Source of the DNA: an uncultured Verrucomicrobiales bacterium | Lineage (GTDB): Bacteria > Verrucomicrobiota > Verrucomicrobiia > Verrucomicrobiales > DEV007 | Direction: 5' to 3' | NCBI GenBank assembly: GCA_943789025.1 | Contig: CALSSN010000016.1 | Location: 124,001-188,000, forward strand | Length of the DNA stretch: 64,000 nt | In this document: positions 1-8,563 of the stretch, one piece after another | How the letters are laid out: each line of letters starts with the position of its first letter | Numbering within the stretch: position 1 is the stretch's first letter | Position numbers and translations under genes: made by a program | The notes under the pieces: model-generated | What the model was told of the DNA's origin: nothing | What the model saw: the letters and a program-made list of their open reading frames with translations, nothing else | Database searches by the model: none

Positions 1-527
1 GCCTCGGCATAGGCACCGCAGCGTTCCACTGCAGCCTCCAACCCCTCGGGCGCAACGGCATCAGTCCTCGCCACAATATTGAAGCTCGACTCTTTTCTGC
101 CATCGAGAGCCGCCTTGATCCGGTCACACATTTCGCTCGTGGAAATCAATTGCTTGTTTGGCCGGTCCCCGCAGCACTTGGCGGCAACCTGATCTTCGAT
201 ATGGCACCCTGCGGCACCAGCCCGCTCGAGCTCAGAGACAGTGCGACTGACCGCCAGCGCGCTTCCCCATCCGGTGTCGGCATCCACAAGAAGCGGAAGA
301 TTGGTGGCACCGGTGATGCGGCGGACTTCCTCGAGTACATTGTCCCGACTGGTCAGACCCAAATCAGGGATTCCGTACGATGCATTGGCTACCGCAGCCC
401 CGGAGAGATAAAGGGCCGAAAACCCTGCATCCCGTGCCAGTAGAGCAGAGTAAGCGTTTACCACGCCGGGAAGTTGGAGAGGAACTTCGTCAGCGATGGC
501 CTGGCGGAATCTGGTACCGGGTGTCAT
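1..527 (-). CDS. Isocitrate lyase/PEP mutase family protein, methylisocitrate lyase-like (3' end outside window)
   Basis: I translated about 175 residues from the ATG at 527; the gene runs off the left edge. The sequence follows methylisocitrate lyase (PrpB), which splits 2-methylisocitrate into pyruvate and succinate: SGAAVANASYG near residues 42-52, the metal-binding VDADTGWG at 81-88, HIEDQ at 109-113 and ARTDA further on. The catalytic loop reads KCCGDRPNK (117-125) where PrpB usually has KRCGHRPNK, so the cysteine is kept but two neighbours differ. It lies 37 bp after the dihydropyrimidinase gene on the same strand and is probably the last gene seen of that operon. Thymine breakdown can yield propionyl-CoA, which feeds the methylcitrate cycle, so a PrpB role would fit; that link is inference. 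A phosphonate or oxaloacetate-type member of the superfamily is the alternative. Confidence 0.8.
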   Translation of the reverse strand, partial: MTPGTRFRQAIADEVPLQLPGVVNAYSALLARDAGFSALYLSGAAVANASYGIPDLGLTSRDNVLEEVRRITGATNLPLLVDADTGWGSALAVSRTVSELERAGAAGCHIEDQVAAKCCGDRPNKQLISTSEMCDRIKAALDGRKESSFNIVARTDAVAPEGLEAAVERCGAYAE

Positions 528-564
528 GGTCGATGGTTATTCTTCTAAGGAATATATACAGCTT

Positions 565-1986
565 CTATGACCTTCTCAAGAGTTGTCCACGTCCCATTGT
601 TCCGACGAATTTTCCCTCCCGCACGGCAACGTCGCCGCGGACAGTCACCAGCGAAGGACGGCCCTGGATTTCGAAGCCTTCGAAGGCGCTGTAGTCGGTT
701 TCCATGAGCTGGGTCTTTGCCGAGAGGGTACCACGGTGACTGGGGTCGTAAATGACAAGGTCAGCGTCCGCTCCTTCTGTTACTTCGCCCTTTCGCGGGT
801 AGAGGCCAAAGCGCTTGGCTGCATTGGTTGAAGCAGCAGCTACAAAGGTGTGGAGATCGATCCTCCCAGCCACTACCCCATGGGTAAAAAGAAGGTTCAC
901 GCGATCTTCTATACTGGGAATGCCATTTGGAATCCGGCTGAAATCGGCACCCTCACCCGTGGGGTGAAAGTTCGCATCCACCGCCTTCCCGGCCTCCGGG
1001 TGCCCCATATGCTTCTGGGTGGCAAAATCAAAGGGTGCATGGTCGGTAGCCACGGTAGAAATCGTGCCATCGGCAAGCTTCTCCCAGAGGTAGTCGCTGT
1101 GCTCTCGCGAGCGGATCGGGGGAGACATAACATATTTGGCTCCCTCGAAGCTCGGTCGCTCCGCGTAGCTGCTATCGAGCACAAGGTAGGGAATAACCGT
1201 TTCGATAGTTGCCCTGACTCCGCGCTTGCGGGCAGCAACGATCACCTCCACTGCGGGCCGACAAGAGGTGTGAACCACATAGACCTCGGCACCAGTCATC
1301 TCGGCAAAACTCATCAGGTGGTGACACCCCTCGGCCTCGACAGCAACCGGCCGGGATGGTTCGTGCCACTCCGGACCGACCTTCCCAGCGGCCACCAGTT
1401 TCCCCTGGGTCTGGGCAATAAGTTCAGCATTCTCACAGTGGGCGGTCACCACCACCCCGAGTTTTTTTGCCAGGGCCAGCGTCCGGTAGAGTTCCTCGTC
1501 ATCGATCCCGAAGGCTCCCTTGTATGCGAGGAAGACCTTGAATGAGGTAACACCCTCCTTCTCGACGATCTGCCGGAGCTGCTTCCCGGTAGTTTCATCA
1601 AACCGGGTCACGCCCATATGGAACGCGTAGTCGCAGGCAGAGACCCCGTCAGCTTTTGCCTTCCAGAGTCGAAACGCCTCAAGCGGTTCCTCCTCCCGCG
1701 AAGGACAGCACATTTCGATCAGAGTGGTAGTCCCCCCGACCAGCGCCGCGCGGCTCGCGCTGTTATAAGTATCTTTCGCGAAGGTCCCCATAAACGGGAG
1801 GTAGATGTGGACGTGAGGGTCAATGAAGCCTGGGAAAACATACTTGCCGGTGGCATCGATGACTTCGTCGGCAACCACATCGAGACGCGCACCAATCTTC
1901 GTGATGGTTTCACCCTGACAGAAAATATCCGCCGTGCGCCTCGCGTCAGCATTGACGATATCAGCGTTCTGGATCAGCAGGGACAT
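565..1986 (-). CDS. hydA: Dihydropyrimidinase (D-hydantoinase family)
   Basis: Hydrolyses 5,6-dihydrouracil or dihydrothymine to N-carbamoyl-beta-amino acids, the second step of reductive pyrimidine breakdown. All binuclear zinc ligands of the cyclic amidohydrolase family are visible: HVH at residues 58-60, the lysine that becomes carboxylated in SFKVFLAY (Lys150), His183 in TAHCEN, His239 in VVHTS and Asp315 in TDHAPF. Length (473 aa) is normal. The frame is open 12 bases further up to a TTG at 1998, but the ATG at 1986 is preferred because the family normally begins just before a LLIQNADIV-like strand; neither start has a clear Shine-Dalgarno. It sits between the dehydrogenase-like and methylisocitrate-lyase-like genes. 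Allantoinase or phenylhydantoinase activity cannot be excluded from sequence alone, but the neighbours favour dihydropyrimidines. Confidence 0.93.
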   Translation of the reverse strand: MSLLIQNADIVNADARRTADIFCQGETITKIGARLDVVADEVIDATGKYVFPGFIDPHVHIYLPFMGTFAKDTYNSASRAALVGGTTTLIEMCCPSREEEPLEAFRLWKAKADGVSACDYAFHMGVTRFDETTGKQLRQIVEKEGVTSFKVFLAYKGAFGIDDEELYRTLALAKKLGVVVTAHCENAELIAQTQGKLVAAGKVGPEWHEPSRPVAVEAEGCHHLMSFAEMTGAEVYVVHTSCRPAVEVIVAARKRGVRATIETVIPYLVLDSSYAERPSFEGAKYVMSPPIRSREHSDYLWEKLADGTISTVATDHAPFDFATQKHMGHPEAGKAVDANFHPTGEGADFSRIPNGIPSIEDRVNLLFTHGVVAGRIDLHTFVAAASTNAAKRFGLYPRKGEVTEGADADLVIYDPSHRGTLSAKTQLMETDYSAFEGFEIQGRPSLVTVRGDVAVREGKFVGTMGRGQLLRRS

Positions 1987-2144
1987 GACGATGAGCAAAT
2001 AGCAGACAACGTGAGTCCCGTATCTCCATGGTGGCCTCTTGGCCGCAGGAAGGTAGCAGCAAGCGAGCTCCCAGCGACTCGGGAAGACATCGCGCCCGCG
2101 CTCGTCTCCCGCCCATGGGTCCTCCTGTGCTTTTCTTGCATTTT

Positions 2145-3299
2145 TCAGTTAGCAGCTAAGTCTTCTGACTGCTGCACAAAATCATCACCGTCCCACTCGC
2201 CATCACTGGCAAGCATTGTCTTAACCGAGCCAGCAACAGCAGCAGCAGCTTCTTTTTCCGCAGCCTGACGCGCCTTGCGCTCGCCCTGCATACGCACCAG
2301 TTCCGCGTGGGTGGTAAAAAACTCGAGTGAGCGGCCTCGAAAATCGCTGAGAGATTCAAACCCGTGCTTGTCCATAAAAGCTAGCAGACCGTCACACATT
2401 TTGCCGACGTGATGGTAGCCGAATTTCATCACGCCAGTACAGACCTGGACTGTGTCGGCTCCGAGAAGAACAAACTGAGCCGCGTCCTCACCAGTCTCAA
2501 CTCCGCCGATCGCAGAGAGGGATCGCCCGGGAAACTCCGCGCGGATCAGTTGGGCGATCTCCATGGTCATCCGCAGCGCGATCGGCTTGATGGCACGACT
2601 CGAGTAGCCGCCTGGCGTAGTGTATCCTTCAACCGTCGGAAGAGGACGGAGAGTCTCGAGATCGACTCCCATGACCGAGCGGATGGTGTTGATTGCAGAA
2701 ATCCCCTCACAGCCACCGGCGAGAGCGGCGCGGCTCGGGTCTTCTACACGTGTGACATTAGGCGTCATCTTCGCCCAGACCGGAACCGTTGCTATTTCGT
2801 TTACCCACGAGCATACCTCCAGCAGGATCTCCGGATCCTCCCCCATGGCCGAGCCCATCTTCCGCTCAGGCAGCCCGTGCGGACAGGAAAAATTCAACTC
2901 CAGGCCATCCACCCCAGCCTCTTCACAACGCCCGATGATCTCGCACCAGGCGTCCCGATTGTATTCCTCCATCACCGAGGCAATCAGAACCCGGTCGGGA
3001 TACACATCCTTGCATTCTTTAAACTCGTCGATCCACGTCTCGAATGGGCGATCCGAAATGAGTTCGATATTCTCCCAGCCAATGACCTCGCTCTGGTCAG
3101 AAGAGTGCAGTTTGGCGTAGCGTGGCCCGACATTGACGACCTTGGAGGCGTCCAGCGAGACCGTCTTGGCGACGACCGCGCCCCACCCTTCCGCAAAGGC
3201 ACGCTTGATGACCCGCAGGTTCGTCCCCGGCGGTCCGGAAGCGATCACAAAGGGATTAGGAAGCCGGAGGCCGTCGACAGTAGTTTCAAGCGTGGCCAT
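2145..3299 (-). CDS. preA: Dihydropyrimidine dehydrogenase-like subunit (PreA/PydA type), without ferredoxin tail
   Basis: A 384-residue TIM-barrel flavoprotein of the dihydroorotate dehydrogenase superfamily, matching the uracil/thymine-reducing subunit of dihydropyrimidine dehydrogenase. Visible family segments are SGPPG near the N-terminus, NFSCPHG around residue 137, AKMTPNVT, AINTI and SAIGGVETGEDA before the FMN phosphate site. Enterobacterial PreA ends in a 4Fe-4S domain with CxxCxxC motifs; here the C-terminus is instead an Ala/Glu/Lys-rich tail with no cysteine cluster. The position of the mammalian active-site cysteine (LACGQD) reads SAMGED, though bacterial homologues vary there. 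The partner PreT-like NAD(P)H/FAD subunit is not in the window. Flanked by pydC 40 bp upstream and hydA downstream, which supports the pathway assignment. Confidence 0.88.
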   Translation of the reverse strand: MATLETTVDGLRLPNPFVIASGPPGTNLRVIKRAFAEGWGAVVAKTVSLDASKVVNVGPRYAKLHSSDQSEVIGWENIELISDRPFETWIDEFKECKDVYPDRVLIASVMEEYNRDAWCEIIGRCEEAGVDGLELNFSCPHGLPERKMGSAMGEDPEILLEVCSWVNEIATVPVWAKMTPNVTRVEDPSRAALAGGCEGISAINTIRSVMGVDLETLRPLPTVEGYTTPGGYSSRAIKPIALRMTMEIAQLIRAEFPGRSLSAIGGVETGEDAAQFVLLGADTVQVCTGVMKFGYHHVGKMCDGLLAFMDKHGFESLSDFRGRSLEFFTTHAELVRMQGERKARQAAEKEAAAAVAGSVKTMLASDGEWDGDDFVQQSEDLAAN

Positions 3300-3339
3300 G
3301 AGATCTCAACGAATTCAAGTTAGCATCCACCACCCTCGG

Positions 3340-4209
3340 CTAGGGTGCAACGAGATCGCCGTAAGAATCGGGGCGCCGGTCGCGGTAGAACTGCCAGACA
3401 TCACGGACTTCCCGAATCTCGTCCAGATTCAGGTCGGCCACGACAAGTTCATCACTGTCCCGGGAGGCCTGGGCGAGGAACTGCCCGCGCGGGTCACAAA
3501 AATAGGACTGCCCGTAAAACTCACCGATCTTCCACGGCTCCTCGACACCGACTCGATTGATCGCTCCGAGGAAGTAGCCATTGGCGACACAGTGCGCGGG
3601 CTGCTCGAGCTTCCAGAGATGCTCGCTCAATCCGGCCACCGTGGCAGACGGGTTGAAGACGATCTCAGCACCATTCAAACCAAGCGCCCGAGCACCCTCA
3701 GGGAAGTGACGGTCGTAGCAGATTGAAACGCCAATCTTGCCGACGGCAGTCTCGAACACCGGGTAGCCGAGGTTGCCCGGTCGAAAGTAGAACTTTTCCC
3801 AAAACCCGGGCTCACAATGCGGGATGTGACTCTTGCGGTATTTTCCAAGAAACTTCCCGTCGGCGTCGATGACCGCGGCTGTATTGTAGTAGACCCCGTC
3901 GATGGTTACTTCGTAGACAGGAATGATGAGGACCATGCCGTGTTCCCTGGCCACCTCGCACATCATCTGCGTAGTTGGGCCATCCGGGACCTGCTCGGTG
4001 GTCGCATACCACCGGGCATCCTGCTCGGCTGGGAAGTAAGGCCCGGTGAAAAGCTCCTGGAGACACAGTACCTCGACTCCCTTACCGGCCGCCTCCGCGA
4101 TCATGGTGAGATGCTTCTCCAGCATCGCCTCCCTGATCACCGATGGTTCCGTCCGCCCTGGGTGGGTGCACGCAGCCTGAATGAGACCTGCTTTTACGAT
4201 CCTGGACAT
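3340..4209 (-). CDS. pydC: Beta-ureidopropionase / N-carbamoyl-beta-alanine amidohydrolase (nitrilase superfamily)
   Basis: Releases beta-alanine (or 3-aminoisobutyrate), CO2 and ammonia from the N-carbamoyl product of dihydropyrimidinase. The nitrilase catalytic triad is visible: Glu52 in LQELF, Lys126 in KYRKSHIP and Cys164 in SICYDRHFPE. Length 289 aa from the ATG at 4209, which leaves 30 bp to the permease stop; an in-frame TTG at 4239 would extend it to touch that stop, but the ATG start aligns with the usual VKAGLIQ strand. N-carbamoylputrescine amidase is the main alternative, and the pyrimidine genes on both sides argue against it. Confidence 0.9.
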   Translation of the reverse strand: MSRIVKAGLIQAACTHPGRTEPSVIREAMLEKHLTMIAEAAGKGVEVLCLQELFTGPYFPAEQDARWYATTEQVPDGPTTQMMCEVAREHGMVLIIPVYEVTIDGVYYNTAAVIDADGKFLGKYRKSHIPHCEPGFWEKFYFRPGNLGYPVFETAVGKIGVSICYDRHFPEGARALGLNGAEIVFNPSATVAGLSEHLWKLEQPAHCVANGYFLGAINRVGVEEPWKIGEFYGQSYFCDPRGQFLAQASRDSDELVVADLNLDEIREVRDVWQFYRDRRPDSYGDLVAP

Positions 4210-4239
4210 GCATCCAAAGTGCGCCTTCCACGCCACCAA

Positions 4240-5661
4240 TCAAGTGTTCGTATGTCGAGAAAATATGCTAATCCCGCGTTCCTCATTAGTCCCGGGGATC
4301 ACATTATCCAGAAAGAGTGCGAGAAAAGCGCCCACCGCCATGCCCGACGATCCGATAGTGCTTAGAATGCTCGCGAACCACGTGAGGGAAGCCGGGAAGC
4401 ATGCGACCAGATCCACGCCATTACTGGCAACATATTCCGGGACCGAGAGCCCCATAAAAAGTGCGAAGCCGATGATAAAAAGATTCCGGGACGAGTTGAG
4501 GTCCACAAACTGGAGATTAGAAAGACCGATCCCCGCGATCATGGCAAACATGACACAGTACATGCCACCCACGACTGGTTGGGGAATCGTGGAAAAGAGC
4601 GCCCCAAACTTTCCAAACACAGCGAGAGCAATCATAACAACCGCAGCCACTTGGATGACGCGGCGACTGCCGACACGGGTCAACCCGATCGCTCCAATAT
4701 TTTCGCTGTAGGAGGTGGTGCCATTTCCAGTTCCGAAGATGCCTGCCACGAGACATCCGAGCCCTTCAAAGCCAATTCCCCGGTTCACAGTCCTGGCATC
4801 CGGAGTGGGAGCATCAGCCATCCGCGCAGCGGCAAAGTAATCGCCGGTCGACTCGATCATACTGGCGATATACCCCGCGAACATCCCGACGATTGCGGCG
4901 GCGCCGAAAACCGGCATGCCCCACTGGAATGGTGCGGGAACACGAAACCACGGCGCCTCACCGACGGCGGAGAAATCGACGTTTGCCGGGTGCCCGGCTG
5001 GGAAAAACCCGAATTGCGTACAGACGATAGCCACCCCCCATGAAAATAGGAGCCCGAGAAGAATCGGGAAAAGTCCGAAAACTCGGGATCTTCTTCCGAG
5101 GTATTTACTGAAAAGGATGAGAAGAATGATGGTCAGCCCGCCGATCCCCCAGTGCGAACCGGCGTAGGGAGCACCAAACTTGAAAAGTGCCAGCCCGATG
5201 AGCGTGATGGTCGGCGCGATAGCAACCGGAGTGATGAAACGGAGAAGCCTCCCCATGAGACCGGAGAATCCGATCGCCATCTCGAAAAATGCGCCAACAA
5301 TAACCGCTCCCTGTACATGCCTCATCCGCACCTCGAATCCCTCATTCGCCAGGGATGCCATTCCGCAGATAGCGATGGCTGGGCCGAGGAAGGAAAAAGT
5401 CCCCCCCTGCACGATCGGGAGGCGGGATCCGAATGTCGTCTGGAGCAGGGTGGAGATTCCACTCACTAGAAACATGGTGCTGATAAGGATTGCCAGCTGG
5501 GAAGCATCAGCACCCAGAGCATCGCGAAGAACCAACGGAATGGCCACCGTCGAACCGAACATGGTGAGGTAATGCTGGAACCCGAGGAGAACACAGGTTC
5601 CCAGGGGAGGCTTCTCCTCAACCGTATAGAGCATCCGTCTTTTCATAGAACCCGGCAACAT
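4240..5661 (-). CDS. NCS2-family nucleobase permease (uracil/xanthine type)
   Basis: A 473-residue inner-membrane protein with about twelve to fourteen hydrophobic segments, belonging to the nucleobase-ascorbate transporter family that imports uracil, xanthine or related bases by cation symport. The family signature ENxGxxxLTR is present as ENIGAIGLTR, preceded by the conserved STGDY segment. N-terminal LGFQHYLTMFGSTVAIP is typical of the family. It is the first gene of the pyrimidine-degradation operon, so uracil or thymine is the likely cargo; that choice of substrate is inferred from neighbours. An ATG at 5646 is a possible shorter start. Confidence 0.9.
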   Translation of the reverse strand: MLPGSMKRRMLYTVEEKPPLGTCVLLGFQHYLTMFGSTVAIPLVLRDALGADASQLAILISTMFLVSGISTLLQTTFGSRLPIVQGGTFSFLGPAIAICGMASLANEGFEVRMRHVQGAVIVGAFFEMAIGFSGLMGRLLRFITPVAIAPTITLIGLALFKFGAPYAGSHWGIGGLTIILLILFSKYLGRRSRVFGLFPILLGLLFSWGVAIVCTQFGFFPAGHPANVDFSAVGEAPWFRVPAPFQWGMPVFGAAAIVGMFAGYIASMIESTGDYFAAARMADAPTPDARTVNRGIGFEGLGCLVAGIFGTGNGTTSYSENIGAIGLTRVGSRRVIQVAAVVMIALAVFGKFGALFSTIPQPVVGGMYCVMFAMIAGIGLSNLQFVDLNSSRNLFIIGFALFMGLSVPEYVASNGVDLVACFPASLTWFASILSTIGSSGMAVGAFLALFLDNVIPGTNEERGISIFSRHTNT

Positions 5662-5718
5662 GGACTGGAAACTCTGGATGGAATGTTTGCCACCAGAAAA
5701 ATTACTTACTCGCTACAC

Positions 5719-5732
5719 TACGTACTTACGTA
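5719..5732. promoter_or_regulatory. Candidate operator palindrome upstream of the pyrimidine operon
   Basis: The 14-mer TACGTACTTACGTA consists of two TACGTA arms around a 2-bp centre. It lies 58 bp upstream of the permease start codon and between it and the ahcY terminator. The position suits a repressor or activator site for the pyrimidine operon. No regulator gene for the operon is seen in the window, so the binding protein is unknown. Confidence 0.4.
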
Positions 5733-5742
5733 TAAAGCAAAG

Positions 5743-5774
5743 AAGCTCTGCGACGCATACGCCACAGAGCTCCT
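5743..5774 (-). terminator. Putative intrinsic terminator of the metK-ahcY unit
   Basis: On the minus strand, shortly after the ahcY stop, AGCTCTG and CAGAGCT form a perfect 7-bp stem around a 14-nt loop, followed by the T-rich CTTCTTTGCTTTAT. It separates the SAM-cycle genes from the pyrimidine operon. Confidence 0.6.
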
Positions 5775-5820
5775 TAAAATAACTCATTATGAGGCCCAAT
5801 GGCCCCAAACTCAGCTTTGA

Positions 5821-7228
5821 TTAGTAACGGTAGTGCGCAGGCTTGAAGGGGCCGGTCACATCGACGCCGATATAATCTGCCTGCTCCTTCGAGAGGACAG
5901 TGAGTTTGGCCCCGATCTTCTCGAGGTGAAGGCGGGCGACCTCTTCGTCAAGCTCCTTGGAGAGCAGGTAGACTTTATTTTCATATTTTCCCTTATTCTT
6001 CCAGAGGTCGATCTGTGCGAGCGTCTGGTTGGCAAATGAATTCGACATCACAAAACTCGGGTGGCCGGTGGCGCATCCGAGATTGACGAGACGACCCTCT
6101 GCGAGCATGAAAATCTCATTTCCACCCGGGAACGTGTATTTGTCGACCTGTGGCTTGATGTTTGTCTTCACCGCATCGGATTCGTCAAGAGCCTCCATCT
6201 GGATCTCATTGTCGAAGTGACCGATGTTACAGACGATGGCCTGATCTTTCATGCCACGCATGTGATCGAGGCGTGATGATGTCCTTGTTGCCGGTCGTGG
6301 TGACGTAGATGTCGCCGATGCCGAGCGAGTCCTCGACCGGCATTACCCGAAAGCCTTCCATTGTCGCCTGGAGCGCGCAGATAGGATCGACCTCGCTCAC
6401 GATGACCTGAGCACCCATACCCTTGAGTGCCTGGGCGCAGCCCTTGCCGACATCGCCGTAGCCGCAGACCACGCCGACTTTTCCGGCGATCATGACGTCC
6501 GTGGCACGCTTGATCCCGTCGAGAAGGGATTCGCGGCAGCCGTAGAGGTTGTCGAACTTCGATTTGGTGACCGAATCGTTGACGTTGATGGCAGGAATCA
6601 GCAGCTCGCCAGCCTCAACCATCTGGTAAAGGCGGTGGACACCTGTGGTCGTCTCTTCGGAGACTCCATGCCAATCCGCAACCACACCATGCCACCGTTG
6701 CGGCTGCTTTTCGTTGAGGTTTTTGAGAAGGTCTTTGATAACTCCTTCCTCGAGAGATCCACCCTCAGAATCGACGAACGAACGGTCACCGTTCTCAAGC
6801 TGGTAACCCTTATGGATCAACAGCGTGGCGTCACCGCCGTCATCGACGATGAGCTCCGGCCCCTGACCGTCGCCAAAATTGAGCGCACGCTCGGTGCACC
6901 ACCAGTACTCTTCGAGGCTCTCACCCTTCCATGCGAAAACCGGGACACCGGTAGCAGCGATCGCCGCCGCGGCATGGTCCTGGGTGGAGAAAATGTTGCA
7001 CGAGCACCACCGGACTTTCGCGCCGAGGGCGACCAGCGTCTCGATGAGAACCGCGGTCTGGATCGTCATGTGAAGCGAGCCCATGATCCGGACATCCTTG
7101 AGCGGCTGCTCGGCGGCGTATTTGTCACGGATGGCCATCAGCCCAGGCATTTCATGCTGGGCGATATCGATCTCTTTGCGACCGAATTCGGCCAGTGAGA
7201 TGTCTGCTACTTTATAATCTTCGGACAT
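5821..7228 (-). CDS. ahcY: Adenosylhomocysteinase, frame interrupted by one extra base
   Basis: S-adenosylhomocysteine hydrolase, which removes the product inhibitor of methyltransferases by cleaving it to adenosine and homocysteine. The N-terminal part (7228 to about 6270) has the substrate domain and the NAD-binding [11 protein letters not shown] segment; the last 140 residues, including [10 protein letters not shown] and the C-terminal PFKPAHYRY, are in another frame. The break is at 6270-6271: the expected reading is [12 protein letters not shown], and one surplus G/C pair at the GG there (ACG C CTC GAT on the coding strand) shifts the frame. Removing it gives 468 aa, normal for the family. 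Because the two halves are otherwise fully conserved and the enzyme is central, a sequence error is likelier than inactivation. It follows metK with a 54-bp gap. Confidence 0.93.
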
Positions 7229-7282
7229 GGTTGTTTGTTAGAATATTTGGTTGGTTGATAGATGGATAGATAAATAAAAAAA

Positions 7283-8521
7283 TTATGGGATTCGCTGACT
7301 CCGGTCATCTACGCACCGACGCGCAGTCTTAAGCGCATCAGTCCGGTCCGTGCACTCCCAGGTCAGGCCTGCATCCTCACGTCCGAAGTGGCCGTAGTTG
7401 GTGGATTGCGTGTAATTGATCGCGCCAGGCTCGAGGAGGCGGAGCTGGCTGACGATATCAGCCGGCTTAAATCCGAAGACTTCGTTGACCGCCTTCTCGA
7501 TCTTCGCTTCCTCCACGGTGTTGGTTCCGAACGTATCGACCCGGAGAGAAACCGGATCCGGGAACCCGATCGCATAAGCGGTCTGAAGTTCACAGCGCGA
7601 GGCGAGACCAGCAGCGACGATATTTTTTGCCACCCACCGGCACATGTAGGCCGCAGAGCGATCGACCTTTGACGGGTCCTTTCCGGAGAAAGCCCCACCA
7701 CCGTGCCGGCCCATACCGCCGTAGGTATCGACGATGATTTTCCGCCCGGTGAGACCGCAATCCCCCTCCGGTCCACCGATCACGAAGAGGCCGGTCGGGT
7801 TGATGTGGTAATGGGTTTCATCGGTGAGGAGTTCACCGGGAATCACCTTTTCGATTAAGTCACGTTTGAGAATATCTCGGATCTCCGGTGTGTCGATCTC
7901 AGCCGCATGCATAGTCGAGACGACGACAGCAGTCACCCGGGTCGGGCGACCATCGACATACTCCATGGAAACCTGGGTCTTCGAATCAGGACGCAGCCAG
8001 GTGTGCACGCGGTCCTTTCGAAGTCTCGTGATTTCTGCTCCGAGCTTGTGAGAATATGCGATCGGGGCGGGCATCAACTCTGGCGTCTCGTCGCAGGCGT
8101 AACCAAACATGATTCCCTGATCACCAGCTCCCTGCTCGGCGGTCTCTTTGTCTTTAGCTGCTGCCGCATCCACCCCCTGGGCAATGTCAGGCGACTGCTG
8201 GCCGAGCAAATTCATAAAAAAGAAACTCTGGGCATCAAACTTGCAGGTATAGCTGTAGTCAGTTTCCTTTGCGTAGTCGGAATCATAATTGATCTCGACC
8301 AACGCTTGCTTGACTACTTCCCGATAATCGAACTCGGAAGCAGTGGTGATCTCGCCGCCGAGAATCACGGCATTGTCTTTTACCATCGTCTCGCAGGCTA
8401 CCCTGCTGGCCGGATCATGAGCCAGACAGGCGTCCAGCACGCTGTCGCTGATGGTGTCACAGACTTTATCGGGATGACCTTCGGTCACGGACTCGGATGA
8501 AAAAATGAAGTTGTTAGACAT
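7283..8521 (-). CDS. metK: S-adenosylmethionine synthetase
   Basis: Makes S-adenosylmethionine from methionine and ATP. Length 412 aa. Family motifs are clear: the N-terminal [12 protein letters not shown], the ATP-binding [12 protein letters not shown] and the P-loop-like [16 protein letters not shown]. It is divergent from the SahR-like regulator, with only a few tens of bases between the start codons, and cotranscription with ahcY downstream is likely. No space exists upstream for a SAM riboswitch, so control is probably by the divergent repressor. Confidence 0.97.
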   Translation of the reverse strand: MSNNFIFSSESVTEGHPDKVCDTISDSVLDACLAHDPASRVACETMVKDNAVILGGEITTASEFDYREVVKQALVEINYDSDYAKETDYSYTCKFDAQSFFFMNLLGQQSPDIAQGVDAAAAKDKETAEQGAGDQGIMFGYACDETPELMPAPIAYSHKLGAEITRLRKDRVHTWLRPDSKTQVSMEYVDGRPTRVTAVVVSTMHAAEIDTPEIRDILKRDLIEKVIPGELLTDETHYHINPTGLFVIGGPEGDCGLTGRKIIVDTYGGMGRHGGGAFSGKDPSKVDRSAAYMCRWVAKNIVAAGLASRCELQTAYAIGFPDPVSLRVDTFGTNTVEEAKIEKAVNEVFGFKPADIVSQLRLLEPGAINYTQSTNYGHFGREDAGLTWECTDRTDALKTARRCVDDRSQRIP

Positions 8522-8549
8522 ATTTACAAATCTTGATACTTTGATATGT
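8518..8549. promoter_or_regulatory. Candidate SahR operator between metK and the regulator gene
   Basis: The metK/regulator divergence contains ACATAT at 8518 and ATATGT at 8544-8549 as inverted arms, with two direct TTGATA-like boxes (CTTGATA, TTTGATA) between them. The AT-rich block overlaps the metK start codon and would control both divergent genes. If it is the operator, the regulator probably starts at the later ATG (8564). Confidence 0.4.
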
Positions 8550-8563
8550 TCTCTCTCTTTCAG

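Noticed and set aside
8522-8563. SAM riboswitch before metK
   Set aside because: The gap to the divergent gene is only a few tens of bases, too short for a known SAM aptamer.
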